Source of the DNA: Microbacterium marinum
Lineage (GTDB): Bacteria; Actinomycetota; Actinomycetes; Actinomycetales; Microbacteriaceae
NCBI RefSeq assembly: GCF_014204835.1
Contig: NZ_JACHMD010000001.1
Coordinates: 62,001 to 126,000 of the forward strand
DNA length: 64,000 nucleotides
Reading direction: 5' to 3'
Below the pieces are notes generated by a model, which was not told the DNA's origin, searched no databases, and worked only from the letters and a program-made list of their open reading frames with translations. Position 1 is the first letter of the stretch; each line of letters begins with the position of its first letter. Shown here piece by piece: positions 18,010 to 29,633 of the stretch. Made by a program: the position numbers and the translations under genes.

Positions 18010-19346
18010 GCCAGCACCTTCCGGATCGCGCTCGGAAGCTGTTCGAGGTCGCCGAGGGTCACCACGTCGGCATCCCCCACTCGGCGCAGGGCCGGGCTGT
18101 CGACCCGACCGTCGGCGATGACCGCGAGCACGCGTACGCCGTACGGGATGCGCGAGCAGGCCAGCCGCAGCTCACCGGCGTCGAGGGTGGAGCCGCAGAT
18201 GAGCACCGCGACAGCGGCATCCGGCGAATGGGTGGCCAGGACCCCCGCCAGCGCGACGATCCCACCCTCACGCGGCTTGCTCGGCTCGAGAGCCGACAGG
18301 GAGTCGAGGAAGCGGCGACCAGTCTCGGCGCGGATGCGGCCGGCCGAGGTGCGGACATCGAGCGTGCGCGAGTCGCGGAGCGCACGGAGGCCGATGGAAC
18401 CGCCGACCGAGATCGCGGTCTCGAACTCCTGCGGGTCGCGATACTCCCCCGGGTGCGTCGACAGCGCGACGACGAAGTGCGAGCGACGGGTCTGCTCGTA
18501 CTCACGCACCATGAGCGTGCCGGTGCGCGCGGTGGACTTCCAGTGCACGTGACGCAGGTCGTCGCCCGGCTGGTAGTCGCGCAGCGCGTGGAACGACACG
18601 TCGTCGCGGGCGAGATGCTGGTCGGGCAGACCCTCGAGGTCGCGCAGCTGACCGAGCGAGAGCCCTTCCAACGAGGTGGTCTTCGGGTGCACGAAGAGAT
18701 CGACGGCCTGACGGCGGTCGTTGGTGCGCTCGAACAGGCCCAGCGGGTCGCCGCGCAGCACGCTGACCGGTCCGACCGCGAGTACGCCGCGAGCCGTCGT
18801 CGGGATCGCGAAGAGTTCCTCGTGCTCGCTGCCGGGCTGCAGCCGCGGCACCTGGAAGACGCCGCGACCCGAGCCCACCGGGAGAACGACCTCCGAGGGG
18901 AGGAGCGATCGCGAGGTCCGGTTGGCGAGCGTGAGCGCACCGACCGCACGCTCCCCCACCACCACGCGAGTGCGGGTGAGGTCCAGCTCCACGTCGTACG
19001 CGGTGCGGCCGAAGAGGAAGATGACGCACAGGGCGACGATCACGGTCGCGATGGCCGCGGCGACGAACGCCTCCTCCCAACCGAGGGTGAACGTCACAAC
19101 CCACAGCACGATCGCCAGGGCGATCACGACCCAGCCCACGGGACGGATGGCGGCGGCGACGACCCGGGCGTACCGCCCGACGATCCGGCCCCACGCGAAG
19201 GCGGTCTCGCGCAGCCGCTCCGCTCTCGTCGCCTCGCGCGGCGCGAGCTGCGGGGCGGACTCGTCAGCGGCGTCCGCCACCGAGGGCACACCGGAGTTCC
19301 GAGTCGCGTCCTGCGTCTCGGGAACAGCCTCCGGCGTCATCGTCAT
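18006..19346 (-). CDS. DUF58-domain membrane protein
   Basis: A 446-residue protein with two adjacent membrane spans (about residues 60-105: PVGWVVIALAIVLWVVTFTL, then AAIATVIVALCVIFLF), an extracytoplasmic or cytosolic beta domain, and the DUF58 core with LRDYQPGDDLRHVHWKSTAR, the family signature. DUF58 proteins contain a divergent von Willebrand A-like fold and nearly always accompany MoxR ATPases, which are thought to act as chaperones on them. The ATG at 19346 shares its A with the MoxR stop (TGATG); longer in-frame starts are not supported. It overlaps the transglutaminase-like gene by four bases. Confidence 0.88.
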   Translation of the reverse strand: MTMTPEAVPETQDATRNSGVPSVADAADESAPQLAPREATRAERLRETAFAWGRIVGRYARVVAAAIRPVGWVVIALAIVLWVVTFTLGWEEAFVAAAIATVIVALCVIFLFGRTAYDVELDLTRTRVVVGERAVGALTLANRTSRSLLPSEVVLPVGSGRGVFQVPRLQPGSEHEELFAIPTTARGVLAVGPVSVLRGDPLGLFERTNDRRQAVDLFVHPKTTSLEGLSLGQLRDLEGLPDQHLARDDVSFHALRDYQPGDDLRHVHWKSTARTGTLMVREYEQTRRSHFVVALSTHPGEYRDPQEFETAISVGGSIGLRALRDSRTLDVRTSAGRIRAETGRRFLDSLSALEPSKPREGGIVALAGVLATHSPDAAVAVLICGSTLDAGELRLACSRIPYGVRVLAVIADGRVDSPALRRVGDADVVTLGDLEQLPSAIRKVLA

Positions 19347-20317
19347 CAGGCGGAGGCCCGTGCCAGGGGTGCCTCGACGTCGCCGAGTGCCCGCTCGATG
19401 ATCGACTCGGGCGTCGTGCCGGCGAACTCCGCCTCGGGGTCGAGCACCAGACGGTGCGTCCACACCGGCGCGGCCAGAGCCTTCACGTCGTCGGGGATGA
19501 CGTAGTGGCGACCCTGCGAGGCTGCGACAACGCGGGCGATGCGCATCATCGAGATCGCGCCGCGGACCGAGACGCCGAGCTTGGTCGACGCCGATTCACG
19601 CGTCGCCTCGACGAGCTGCGCGGCGTAGCGCGCCACGGCGGGGTCGACGTGGACGGATGCCGCGAGGTCGGCCATGTCGGCGACGGCACGCGTCGTGATG
19701 ACCGCCTGGAGGTTCGCCGACGGGTTGCGCTCGACGTTGCCCGCGAGGATCCGTTCGGCGACCGCGAGGGAGGGGTAGCCGATCGAGGTCTTGATCATGA
19801 AGCGGTCGAGCTGCGCTTCGGGGAGCTTGTACGTTCCCGCCTGCTCGATCGGGTTCTGTGTCGCGATGACCAGGAACGGGCGCCCCACCTCGTGCGGGGT
19901 GCCGTCGACGGTCACCCGCGACTCCTCCATGACCTCGAGGAGAGCGGACTGGGTCTTCGGCGAGGCGCGGTTGATCTCGTCCGCGAGCACGATCGAGGCG
20001 AACACCGGACCGCGGTGGAACTCGAACGAGTGGTTCGCCTGGTCGTAGATCGTGACGCCCGTCACGTCGGAGGGCAGCAGGTCGGGCGTGAACTGAATGC
20101 GAGTGGACGACCCCTGCACGCTGGCGGCGAGCGCCTTCGCGAGGCTCGTCTTTCCCGTTCCCGGCGCATCCTCGAGGAGCACGTGGCCCTCGGCGAGCAT
20201 CGCGGCCAGCACGAGTCCGACCACCTCGCGCTTGCCCATCAGAGCCTGGTCGACGTTGTCGACGAGGCGGGTGAACGTGTCGCGGAACCAGGCCGCCTGT
20301 TCGGGGGTCATGCTCAT
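19346..20317 (-). CDS. MoxR-family AAA+ ATPase
   Basis: A 323-residue ATPase with Walker A EDAPGTGKTS near residue 52, Walker B IVLADEINRASPKTQSALLE, sensor 1 ATQNPIEQAG and the C-terminal lid. MoxR proteins remodel or load metal/cofactor-dependent and VWA-domain complexes. Here the DUF58 protein directly downstream is the expected client. It follows the giant Ig/Fn3 gene by 45 bases with an AAAAAAGGAC ribosome-binding region, the only sizeable gap in the operon, and a CTGGGCA/TGCCCCAG stem in that gap could attenuate expression. Confidence 0.93.
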   Translation of the reverse strand: MSMTPEQAAWFRDTFTRLVDNVDQALMGKREVVGLVLAAMLAEGHVLLEDAPGTGKTSLAKALAASVQGSSTRIQFTPDLLPSDVTGVTIYDQANHSFEFHRGPVFASIVLADEINRASPKTQSALLEVMEESRVTVDGTPHEVGRPFLVIATQNPIEQAGTYKLPEAQLDRFMIKTSIGYPSLAVAERILAGNVERNPSANLQAVITTRAVADMADLAASVHVDPAVARYAAQLVEATRESASTKLGVSVRGAISMMRIARVVAASQGRHYVIPDDVKALAAPVWTHRLVLDPEAEFAGTTPESIIERALGDVEAPLARASA

Positions 20318-20362
20318 TCGTTCAGTCCTTTTTTCTCCGAGTATCTGGGCAGCTGCCCCAGG

Positions 20363-23300
20363 TCAGCCGCGCGGCCACCAGCGCTTCTCCGTGTCGACGG
20401 CCCCACCCCATCCCTGGATATCGACCCAGACGTCATATCCGTCCGCGCCGAGGTAACACTGCAGGGTGATCTGACCATTCGCCGGCACGCTGTACGACCA
20501 TGCCGTCCCGCTCACGTTCAGATCGCGCGACCCGTTGTTGTAGCGACACATGACGTTGTAGTTTCCGGCGGGGAAGTTCTCGGTGTTCATGACGAAGCGG
20601 TAACACCCGTTGACGCAGGAGCCAGCTGCGCCGCCCCGGGTCACCCAGACCTTCGGCTGCGGCGGCGGCGGCTCATCGACCGAGCGGGCACTGTCGGAGG
20701 CTGTCGTCGTCTGTCCGGCGGCCGTGGTGCGGACGTCGAGCGTGCGGGTCGTGCTGTACGGCACGTTGTACGTCTCGGTGCCGCTCGCGGCGACCGTGCG
20801 CCATCCGCGACCGTCACCGGTGCGGATCTCGGTCTTGATGTCGCGGCCGTTGCGGGCCGGGGACGACCAGGTCATCGTGATCGTCCGGTCGTTGGCGGTC
20901 GCCTTCGCGGACGGGTTGCCGATCGGGCCGTAGGGAGCGACCTGGTTCGACGCGGCGGATGCCGCGCCCTCGTAGGTCGACCCGTCGGCAGTCGCGACGG
21001 CCCTGACCTGGATCGTGTACTGGCCGTTGTTGTTCACCGCGCCGTTGCCGACGGTGCCGGAGTTACTCGAGCCGCCGCTGACCCAGTCAGCCCGCCAGCC
21101 GGTGCCGTTGACGTTGTACTGGTACCGGATCTCGCCGGCGTTCGCGCCGTTGGACGCCCCCGGCTGCCACGTGACGCTCACCTGGTTGTTCCCGGCAGCC
21201 GCGGCGACGGATGTGGGCGCGCCCGGTGCAGTGAAGGCGCGGCGCGGCGCGGACTGCGGGCTGAGGTCGCCCCATCCCGCCTTGTTGGAGGCACGGACGG
21301 TGTACGTGTAGTCGGACTGGGAGGTGTCGACTACGACGGCCTGGCTCGTCTGGCTCGCGGGCACCGAGATCGTGTTCACGACGGATCCGCCGCGGAGGAC
21401 GTTCAGCTCGTATCCCGCGATCGGATCGCCGTTCTCGGCGGGCTGGTTCCAGCTCACCCGCATCTGCGCCTGGTTGCCGACGGGCTCGATGCGCGCGACG
21501 GTCGGAGCACCGGGAGCCGCGGGCGGAGCGGCCGGGATCATGGGCGACGACCATTGCGAGAAGTCCGACGGCTCCGGCGCGCGGTTGTGCGCGCGCACGC
21601 GCACCTGGTACGCGGTGCCGTTCTGGAGCCCGTCCCACGTGGTCGACTCGCCGGTGACACCGGTCTTCTGCGTCACACCGGATGGCGGCGCGGGCGAGAT
21701 CTCGAGCGTGAAATTCTCCACCGGCGATCCCTCAGTGCGAGGCGTGACCCACGACACGTCGAGCTTCCGGTCTCCGAACTGGAGGGTCGGCGGGGCGGGC
21801 TGGTCGGGACGCTGGTCGGGACGCGCGGTCTCGGACGGCACCGACGGGTCGGACTCGCCGACGCTGTTGGTCGCGGTCACGACGAAGTTGTACTCGACGT
21901 TGTTGGTGAGCCCGTCCAGCGTGCAGGTTGTCGAGCTGCACTGGCGCTCGTAGCCGCCGGCCGTCGAGGTGACCGTGTACGACGAGATCGGGCGTCCGTT
22001 GTCGACAGGCGGCGTCCAGCTGAGCACCACGGTCCGGCTCTCGACCGCGGTGACGGTCGGCTTGCCGGGCGCGTCGGGTCGACCCTGCACGATGACGCGT
22101 ACCCGACCGTCGACGTTGCGGTCGGCGTCCTCGGTCTTGTCCTGCACGGTGTAGCGGACGACGACCGTACCGACGAAGTCGCTCGCCGTCGTGATGTTCA
22201 CATCGGTCCCGGCCGCAGACACGTCGGCCTGACCGGTTTCGAGTTCGGTGCCGACGATCTTCAGCGGCGTGTCGGGGAACGGGTTCACGTCGTTGCGGAG
22301 CACGTTCACCGAGACGGTCTCGCCCTGGTCTGCCTGCTCGACGATGTCGTCATTGACCGACGCGAGCTCCCGAGTCGACGCGGTGATGGTCACCGCAATG
22401 GTTGCCTCCACGGGCTCGGTCTCGCCGTCGGTCACCTGCACGGTCAGGGAGAATCGCGTTCCCTTCTCAACGTTCGCGTCCGCCGAGACGCGCAGCGCGC
22501 CGTCGCTGACGGAGGCGTCGACACCGGCCGGCGCGTCCGAGGCGAGCGAGAAGGTCAGCTCGTCTCCCGGGTCGGGATCGGACGCCAACTCGGTCAGGCC
22601 GAGCACGGCGGCATCCTCACCCGGGGCGACGCTCATCGACGCACCGGTCATCGTGGGCTGCTGATTCTCGGGCGGTAGCACCGTGATCGGGATCGTCAGG
22701 GTGGCCTTGCGGCCCTCGGGGTCGTCGGGACCCGTGCCGTCGGTGACTTCGAAGGTCAGGGCGTCGGCGCCGAAGTAGCGATCGGCGGACGTGTACACGA
22801 GGGTGCTCTGGTCCTTCACGAGGTTGGCACCGTTGCTGTGCGCGGCGACGACCTTGGCCGCCTCCGTGATGACGACGTCCTTCCCGCCCACGGCTTGGAC
22901 GTACTCGGAGAGCGGCAGCTCGACTGTCTCGCCGCTGTCGACCTCGAGGGGGGTGGTGGACAGGAGCGTCGGCGGCAGGTCATTGAGAGCGGGCACGTGG
23001 ATGAAGGCGGATGCCACGAGGTCGTCCTCGTCGCGGATCGCGTAGGTGATGACCTGTCGCTCGTCGCGCACGGTGAGGCGCACCGAGCCGTCGCCCAGGA
23101 CCCGGGCGGCGTCGCCGCCGTCGCCGAGGGTGACCTCGAGCACCGCGCGCGTGCCATCAGGGTCGTCGTCGTTGGCGAGCACGTCGATCGTCACAGTGCC
23201 GTCCTCGGCCACGTCTTCGGCGAGGACGCGGTCGTCGCGGGCGATCGGTCGCATCAGCGGCACGTCGGGGTCGACCGTGATCTGCACCGAGGTCGTCGCC

Positions 23301-26300
23301 TCGAGGCCGCGTGCATCGGCGATCGTGTAGAGCACGCTCGTCTGCATCGGCTCGTCGGGCGCGGTGATCAGCAGCTGCTCACCGGAGACCTCGGCATCCA
23401 GCCCGGACACATCCGGCACATCGACGGCGTTCTCCGCGAATCCGAACGCGTCGCCGTCGGGGTCGGAGTCGTTCGCGAGCACGTCGACGGCCACCTGGCG
23501 GCCCGGGCGCACTGTGATGGTGTCCCGCACGGCATACGGCGCCTGGTTGCTCGATTCGGCGGGCGCGATGCCCACCTCGACCCGCGCCGTGGCTTCCTTG
23601 CCGAGGTTGTCGCGGACGCGGTACTGGAACCGGTCCACGCCGACGGAGTCCTCGAACGCCTCGTAGACGAAGGAGTCGGCTCCCACCGAGACGACGCGTC
23701 CCTTCGAGGGGGCGGATGCCGGGCCGACGAGCTCCACCGAGTCGCCGTCCGCGTCGATGCCGTTCAGCGGGATGGGCACGGTTACCCGGGAGCCGCTGAG
23801 CGTGCGGACCGTCACGTCGCGCGGACGCGGAGCCGCGTTCGCCTCGTCGTTCAGCGGCAGGATCCGGATGGTGACGAAGCCCGCATCGCGCTGCCCCGTC
23901 GAGTCGACGACCTCGTACGTCGCGGTCACCGTCTTCGGCTCGCTGCCGGCGCGGAAGCGGAGGGTGTCCTCCGAGACGAAGAGCTCGCCGTCCTCCTCGT
24001 CCACCAGCGGGGGGACGAGTTCGGGCGAGACATGGATCTCGTCGCCGTTCGGGTGATAGTCGTTCTCCATCACCGGGATGGTCACGATGTCGCCCACGCG
24101 GACGACGACCTCGTCTTCGACAGCGATCGGCGGGCGGAGCTTGGCCGGCGCGGGGACGGGGATGACGATGATCTCGCCCTGGCTCGACTTCGACCCGTTG
24201 GACACCGTGTAGGTGAGTCGCACCTGCTGGTCGAGGGAGGCCTGGTCGCTGATGCGGATCGTCTCGTGTCCGAGCACGGCCGCGGCGATCCCGCTGTCAC
24301 TCTCGGCCGTCACCGACTGCACGACGAGGATGCCGCCGGCGGGGTCGGTGTCGTTGCCCAGGACGTTGACGAGCACGTCGCCACCGGCGGGGAGCAGCGC
24401 GACATCGCGCACCGCGATGGGCGCCCGATCGTCTTCTTCTTCGGGCAGGACGTCGATCCGGACGATGCCGGGCGAGGAGTTGGGGCCGGCGGACGCGAGG
24501 TAGGTCGCGTAGTAGGTGTCGGGCGTCGCGGACTCGAACGTGAACGACGCGTCCGGGTAGTCGCGGGTCAGACGTCCGCCCTCGACGTCGTCGACGCGCG
24601 TGAGGCGCAGTGGCTCGCTACCGGTGCTGGTGTCGTTCGCGAGCGGGGACACGGTCACCGGGCGGTCGACGCGGGTCACGACGTGGTCGGCGTTGGTCAC
24701 CGGAAGGGTGGTGCCGAGGGGACGGATGTCGAGGCGCGCGATACCGGTGGTGCGCTCGCTGCCGTCCGAGACGACGACCGGAATGTCCTTGCGGCCCTGG
24801 AGCCCGCCGATCGCGCGATAGGTGATCTGGCCGTCGGAGGTGAACTCGACCTCGTCACCGCCGTCGGTGGTCACCTCCTGAAGGAAGATGTCGTCCCCGT
24901 CGGGGTCGTTCCAGTCGGTCAGGATGTTGTACGAGACAACGCCGCCGGTCTCCACGGTGATGGCCGTCGTGCGCTTCTGGACGGGCGGGGAGTTCTCTTT
25001 CAGCGGGCTGACGGTCAGATCGACGCGCGCCTCGTCCTCGCCGCCACGACCGTCGTTGATCGAGTAGGTGAACGAGGTGGTGCCGCTGGCATCGTCGTCG
25101 AGGCGGATCTGGAGTGCTGTGCCGTTGTAGATCGGGGTGATCTCGCCGAACGACGGCTCGTTCTCGACCGTGGCGACGAGCACATCGCCGTCGGCGTCGA
25201 GGTCGTTCTCCAGAACGGGGAGCACGGTGGTGCGGCCCGGACGCACGCCGTAGCGGTCGTTCTTCGCGATGGGATCGGTGTTCTGCTCGGTGCGTTCGGG
25301 GAGCGTCGTCTGGATGGTCTCCTCCGTCGTCTCCTCCTCCTCTTCACCCTCACCCTCGGGAGGGGTGATGTCCTCCCAGTTGTCGACCTGTTGCAGCGCG
25401 TCGCTCGCCATCCACGCGGCGCCGCCGAAGACGTCGTTCAAGACGACGACGTCGCGGTTCACGCGGAAACGGAGATCACTGGTCGCATCGACGCCCTCGA
25501 TCGTCTCGACGACGTCGGAGCCCTCGCCCGCGCAGTCGCGGACGAAAGCGCCCGATCCCGACCATGCGCCGTAGGCGCAGCCGGCGACGTAGACCGGCTG
25601 CGCGGCCGTGCCCTCGGCGCCGGAGTCGACGCGCGTGGGCTCGCCGCCGCCGAGCGGCACCCGCACCAGCTCAGTGGGCGTCGACAGGGTCACGGCATCA
25701 GTCGCGTTGGAGGGCTGCTGGAGGACACTGTCCGCCGGCACCTCGGTCTCCAGGCCGTCACTCGAATACAGCGTCCAGGTGTCGTTGTCGAGCACGAGGC
25801 TCACGTCGCCGACCGCAGAGATCGTCACGGTGTGGTCGGGGTCGATGCCCTCGAGCTCGCGCTGAGCGGTCTCCACCATCGTGCCGTCGCCGCCCTGCCC
25901 GTAGGCGGACAGGATGCCGGTCTCGGGGGCGAACGCGTAGGCGATGCCCGAGGTGCTCACGGTCGCCACCGCGCCCTTGCCGAGCTCGGCGATCGGGTCT
26001 CCGGCTTCCTTGCCCACGGTGCCGATCGAGGAGAACGCACCGACCCGGAGCGCTCCGGCTTCGTCGACCACCGCGACCGTCGGCCCGCCCAGCGCGACCT
26101 GCGCGCCGGGTCCGAGGTCGGCGCTGTCGGAGAGGGCGACGCGGGCGGGGTCCACGGCGGTGACCGTGGCCTCGGTCTGGTCGGTCACCAGGATTCGGCT
26201 GCCCGCCTGTTGGATGTCGTATTCAGCGGAAAGCGTGCGGAGTCCGCCGTCCAGAAGGCGGGACTCGTTGTTGAAGTGTCCGACCAGCAAGCTGCTCTGC

Positions 26301-26458
26301 TTGGTGAGCCACACGCCGCCGTCGTTGAGGTCGACCTCGGTGGTCGGCTCGCCCTCGTACGTGATGGCGAGGACGCCGATGGCGACTGCCGCGGTGGTGA
26401 CCGCGCCGATCGATGCGAGCGTGCGCGGGCGCGCACGAAGCCACGCGAAAGACTTCAT
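20363..26458 (-). CDS. giant membrane-anchored Ig-like/fibronectin type III repeat protein
   Basis: A 2,031-residue protein. One membrane span near residues 12-35 (ASIGAVTTAAVAIGVLAITY) has no signal-peptidase site I can defend, so it is probably an N-in signal anchor. Residues 40-390 form a beta-rich region that may be a propeller (repeated VxAVD/GxxxV strands). From about residue 410 to 1400 there are roughly eleven Ig/cadherin-like repeats of about 90 residues marked by VLANDSDPDGD-type turns, which may bind calcium. Residues about 1460-1920 contain about five Fn3 domains, then a ~100-residue C-terminal domain with three or four cysteines. The ATG at 26458 has GGGGGAGG nine bases upstream. 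First gene of the kinase operon; a likely surface adhesin or sensor. Confidence 0.85.
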   Translation of the reverse strand: MKSFAWLRARPRTLASIGAVTTAAVAIGVLAITYEGEPTTEVDLNDGGVWLTKQSSLLVGHFNNESRLLDGGLRTLSAEYDIQQAGSRILVTDQTEATVTAVDPARVALSDSADLGPGAQVALGGPTVAVVDEAGALRVGAFSSIGTVGKEAGDPIAELGKGAVATVSTSGIAYAFAPETGILSAYGQGGDGTMVETAQRELEGIDPDHTVTISAVGDVSLVLDNDTWTLYSSDGLETEVPADSVLQQPSNATDAVTLSTPTELVRVPLGGGEPTRVDSGAEGTAAQPVYVAGCAYGAWSGSGAFVRDCAGEGSDVVETIEGVDATSDLRFRVNRDVVVLNDVFGGAAWMASDALQQVDNWEDITPPEGEGEEEEETTEETIQTTLPERTEQNTDPIAKNDRYGVRPGRTTVLPVLENDLDADGDVLVATVENEPSFGEITPIYNGTALQIRLDDDASGTTSFTYSINDGRGGEDEARVDLTVSPLKENSPPVQKRTTAITVETGGVVSYNILTDWNDPDGDDIFLQEVTTDGGDEVEFTSDGQITYRAIGGLQGRKDIPVVVSDGSERTTGIARLDIRPLGTTLPVTNADHVVTRVDRPVTVSPLANDTSTGSEPLRLTRVDDVEGGRLTRDYPDASFTFESATPDTYYATYLASAGPNSSPGIVRIDVLPEEEDDRAPIAVRDVALLPAGGDVLVNVLGNDTDPAGGILVVQSVTAESDSGIAAAVLGHETIRISDQASLDQQVRLTYTVSNGSKSSQGEIIVIPVPAPAKLRPPIAVEDEVVVRVGDIVTIPVMENDYHPNGDEIHVSPELVPPLVDEEDGELFVSEDTLRFRAGSEPKTVTATYEVVDSTGQRDAGFVTIRILPLNDEANAAPRPRDVTVRTLSGSRVTVPIPLNGIDADGDSVELVGPASAPSKGRVVSVGADSFVYEAFEDSVGVDRFQYRVRDNLGKEATARVEVGIAPAESSNQAPYAVRDTITVRPGRQVAVDVLANDSDPDGDAFGFAENAVDVPDVSGLDAEVSGEQLLITAPDEPMQTSVLYTIADARGLEATTSVQITVDPDVPLMRPIARDDRVLAEDVAEDGTVTIDVLANDDDPDGTRAVLEVTLGDGGDAARVLGDGSVRLTVRDERQVITYAIRDEDDLVASAFIHVPALNDLPPTLLSTTPLEVDSGETVELPLSEYVQAVGGKDVVITEAAKVVAAHSNGANLVKDQSTLVYTSADRYFGADALTFEVTDGTGPDDPEGRKATLTIPITVLPPENQQPTMTGASMSVAPGEDAAVLGLTELASDPDPGDELTFSLASDAPAGVDASVSDGALRVSADANVEKGTRFSLTVQVTDGETEPVEATIAVTITASTRELASVNDDIVEQADQGETVSVNVLRNDVNPFPDTPLKIVGTELETGQADVSAAGTDVNITTASDFVGTVVVRYTVQDKTEDADRNVDGRVRVIVQGRPDAPGKPTVTAVESRTVVLSWTPPVDNGRPISSYTVTSTAGGYERQCSSTTCTLDGLTNNVEYNFVVTATNSVGESDPSVPSETARPDQRPDQPAPPTLQFGDRKLDVSWVTPRTEGSPVENFTLEISPAPPSGVTQKTGVTGESTTWDGLQNGTAYQVRVRAHNRAPEPSDFSQWSSPMIPAAPPAAPGAPTVARIEPVGNQAQMRVSWNQPAENGDPIAGYELNVLRGGSVVNTISVPASQTSQAVVVDTSQSDYTYTVRASNKAGWGDLSPQSAPRRAFTAPGAPTSVAAAAGNNQVSVTWQPGASNGANAGEIRYQYNVNGTGWRADWVSGGSSNSGTVGNGAVNNNGQYTIQVRAVATADGSTYEGAASAASNQVAPYGPIGNPSAKATANDRTITMTWSSPARNGRDIKTEIRTGDGRGWRTVAASGTETYNVPYSTTRTLDVRTTAAGQTTTASDSARSVDEPPPPQPKVWVTRGGAAGSCVNGCYRFVMNTENFPAGNYNVMCRYNNGSRDLNVSGTAWSYSVPANGQITLQCYLGADGYDVWVDIQGWGGAVDTEKRWWPRG

Positions 26459-26586
26459 AGAGCTCGGCCTCCCCCGGGCGAACATGAGTGCGTGGCGTCG
26501 GGACCTGACCGCTGCATCAGGCGCTCGCAGATGAACTGGACGGTTCCAGGGTAAGCGAGACACCGAAATGGTTCGAGCGCGTGACG

Positions 26587-26602
26587 TGGGGAGAACTCCC
26601 CA
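26587..26602. other. perfect palindrome between the Ig/Fn3 operon and the UvrA paralogue
   Basis: TGGGGAGAACTCCCCA has seven-base arms around AA and sits beside ATATAT, an unusually AT-rich patch for this genome. It lies 20 bases after the stop of the UvrA-like gene and about 130 bases before the start of the giant gene, both on the minus strand. It could be a terminator hairpin (no U tail) or an operator. Confidence 0.4.
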
Positions 26603-26622
26603 TATATGCTTCTTCGCGCGTT

Positions 26623-29004
<2,382 letters not shown>

Positions 29005-29026
29005 GTACCCGTCCTTCCGCCGCGGC

Positions 29027-29605
29027 TCAGTCTGTCGCATCCGTCGCGCGATGACACCCGACGACGTGATCGTCGACCATGCCGCTCGACTGCATGAGGG
29101 CGTACATCGTCGTCGATCCCACGAACCGGAACCCCGCCTTACGCAGGGCCTTGGACATCGCATCGGATGCCGCGGTCGTCGCGGGCACCTCGGCGAGCGA
29201 GGTGGGCCTCGGTCCGGGCTCGGGTGCGAACGACCACATGAGTGTGTCGAGCTCGCCCGTCGCCATCGTCGTCACGAGTCGCGCGTTGCCGATCGTCGCC
29301 AGGATCTTCGCGCGGTTGCGGATGATGCCGGCATCCCCCATCAGACGCTCCACGTCGGCCTCGTCGAAGCGCGCGACCGCCTCGGGCTCGAAGCCGGCGA
29401 AGACCTCGCGGAAGCGGGGCCGCTTGCGGAGGATCGTGATCCAGGACAGCCCTGCCTGGAACCCCTCGAGGCTCATCTTCTCGAAGAGCGCGCGGTCCCC
29501 ATGCAGCGGCCGGCCCCACTCCTCGTCGTGATAACGACGGTATTCGGCATCGTCGCCCACCCAGGCGCAGCGGGAAAGGCCGTCGGGCCCGAGGATCAGA
29601 CTCAC
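29027..29605 (-). CDS. tag: DNA-3-methyladenine glycosylase I
   Basis: A 192-residue enzyme that removes 3-methyladenine from alkylated DNA. The zinc-binding set of the Tag family is complete: Cys13, His26, His180 and Cys184. The substrate-pocket segments EEWGRPLHGDRALFE, GLSWITILRKR and GFRFVGSTTMYALMQ are all present. It starts with GTG; a TAGCCT hexamer ends six bases before it, so it may have its own leaderless promoter despite lying 28 bases after the acyl-CoA oxidase gene. The UvrA paralogue follows 22 bases on, giving a small repair pair. Confidence 0.95.
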   Translation of the reverse strand: MSLILGPDGLSRCAWVGDDAEYRRYHDEEWGRPLHGDRALFEKMSLEGFQAGLSWITILRKRPRFREVFAGFEPEAVARFDEADVERLMGDAGIIRNRAKILATIGNARLVTTMATGELDTLMWSFAPEPGPRPTSLAEVPATTAASDAMSKALRKAGFRFVGSTTMYALMQSSGMVDDHVVGCHRATDATD

Positions 29606-29611
29606 TCGCTC

Positions 29612-29617
29612 AGGCTA
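29612..29617 (-). promoter_or_regulatory. putative -10 of a leaderless promoter for tag
   Basis: On the minus strand TAGCCT ends six bases before the GTG start of tag, the same geometry as at several other genes in this window. No convincing -35 is seen. Confidence 0.35.
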
Positions 29618-29633
29618 CCGACGGCCTCCGACA

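Noticed and set aside
22838..26554. A 1,238-codon open frame on the plus strand opposite the giant Ig/Fn3 gene
   Set aside because: It is a GC-rich antisense shadow: composition is Arg/Val/Asp-skewed with no domain, no ribosome-binding site and no family motif, while the minus strand encodes clear Ig/Fn3 repeats.
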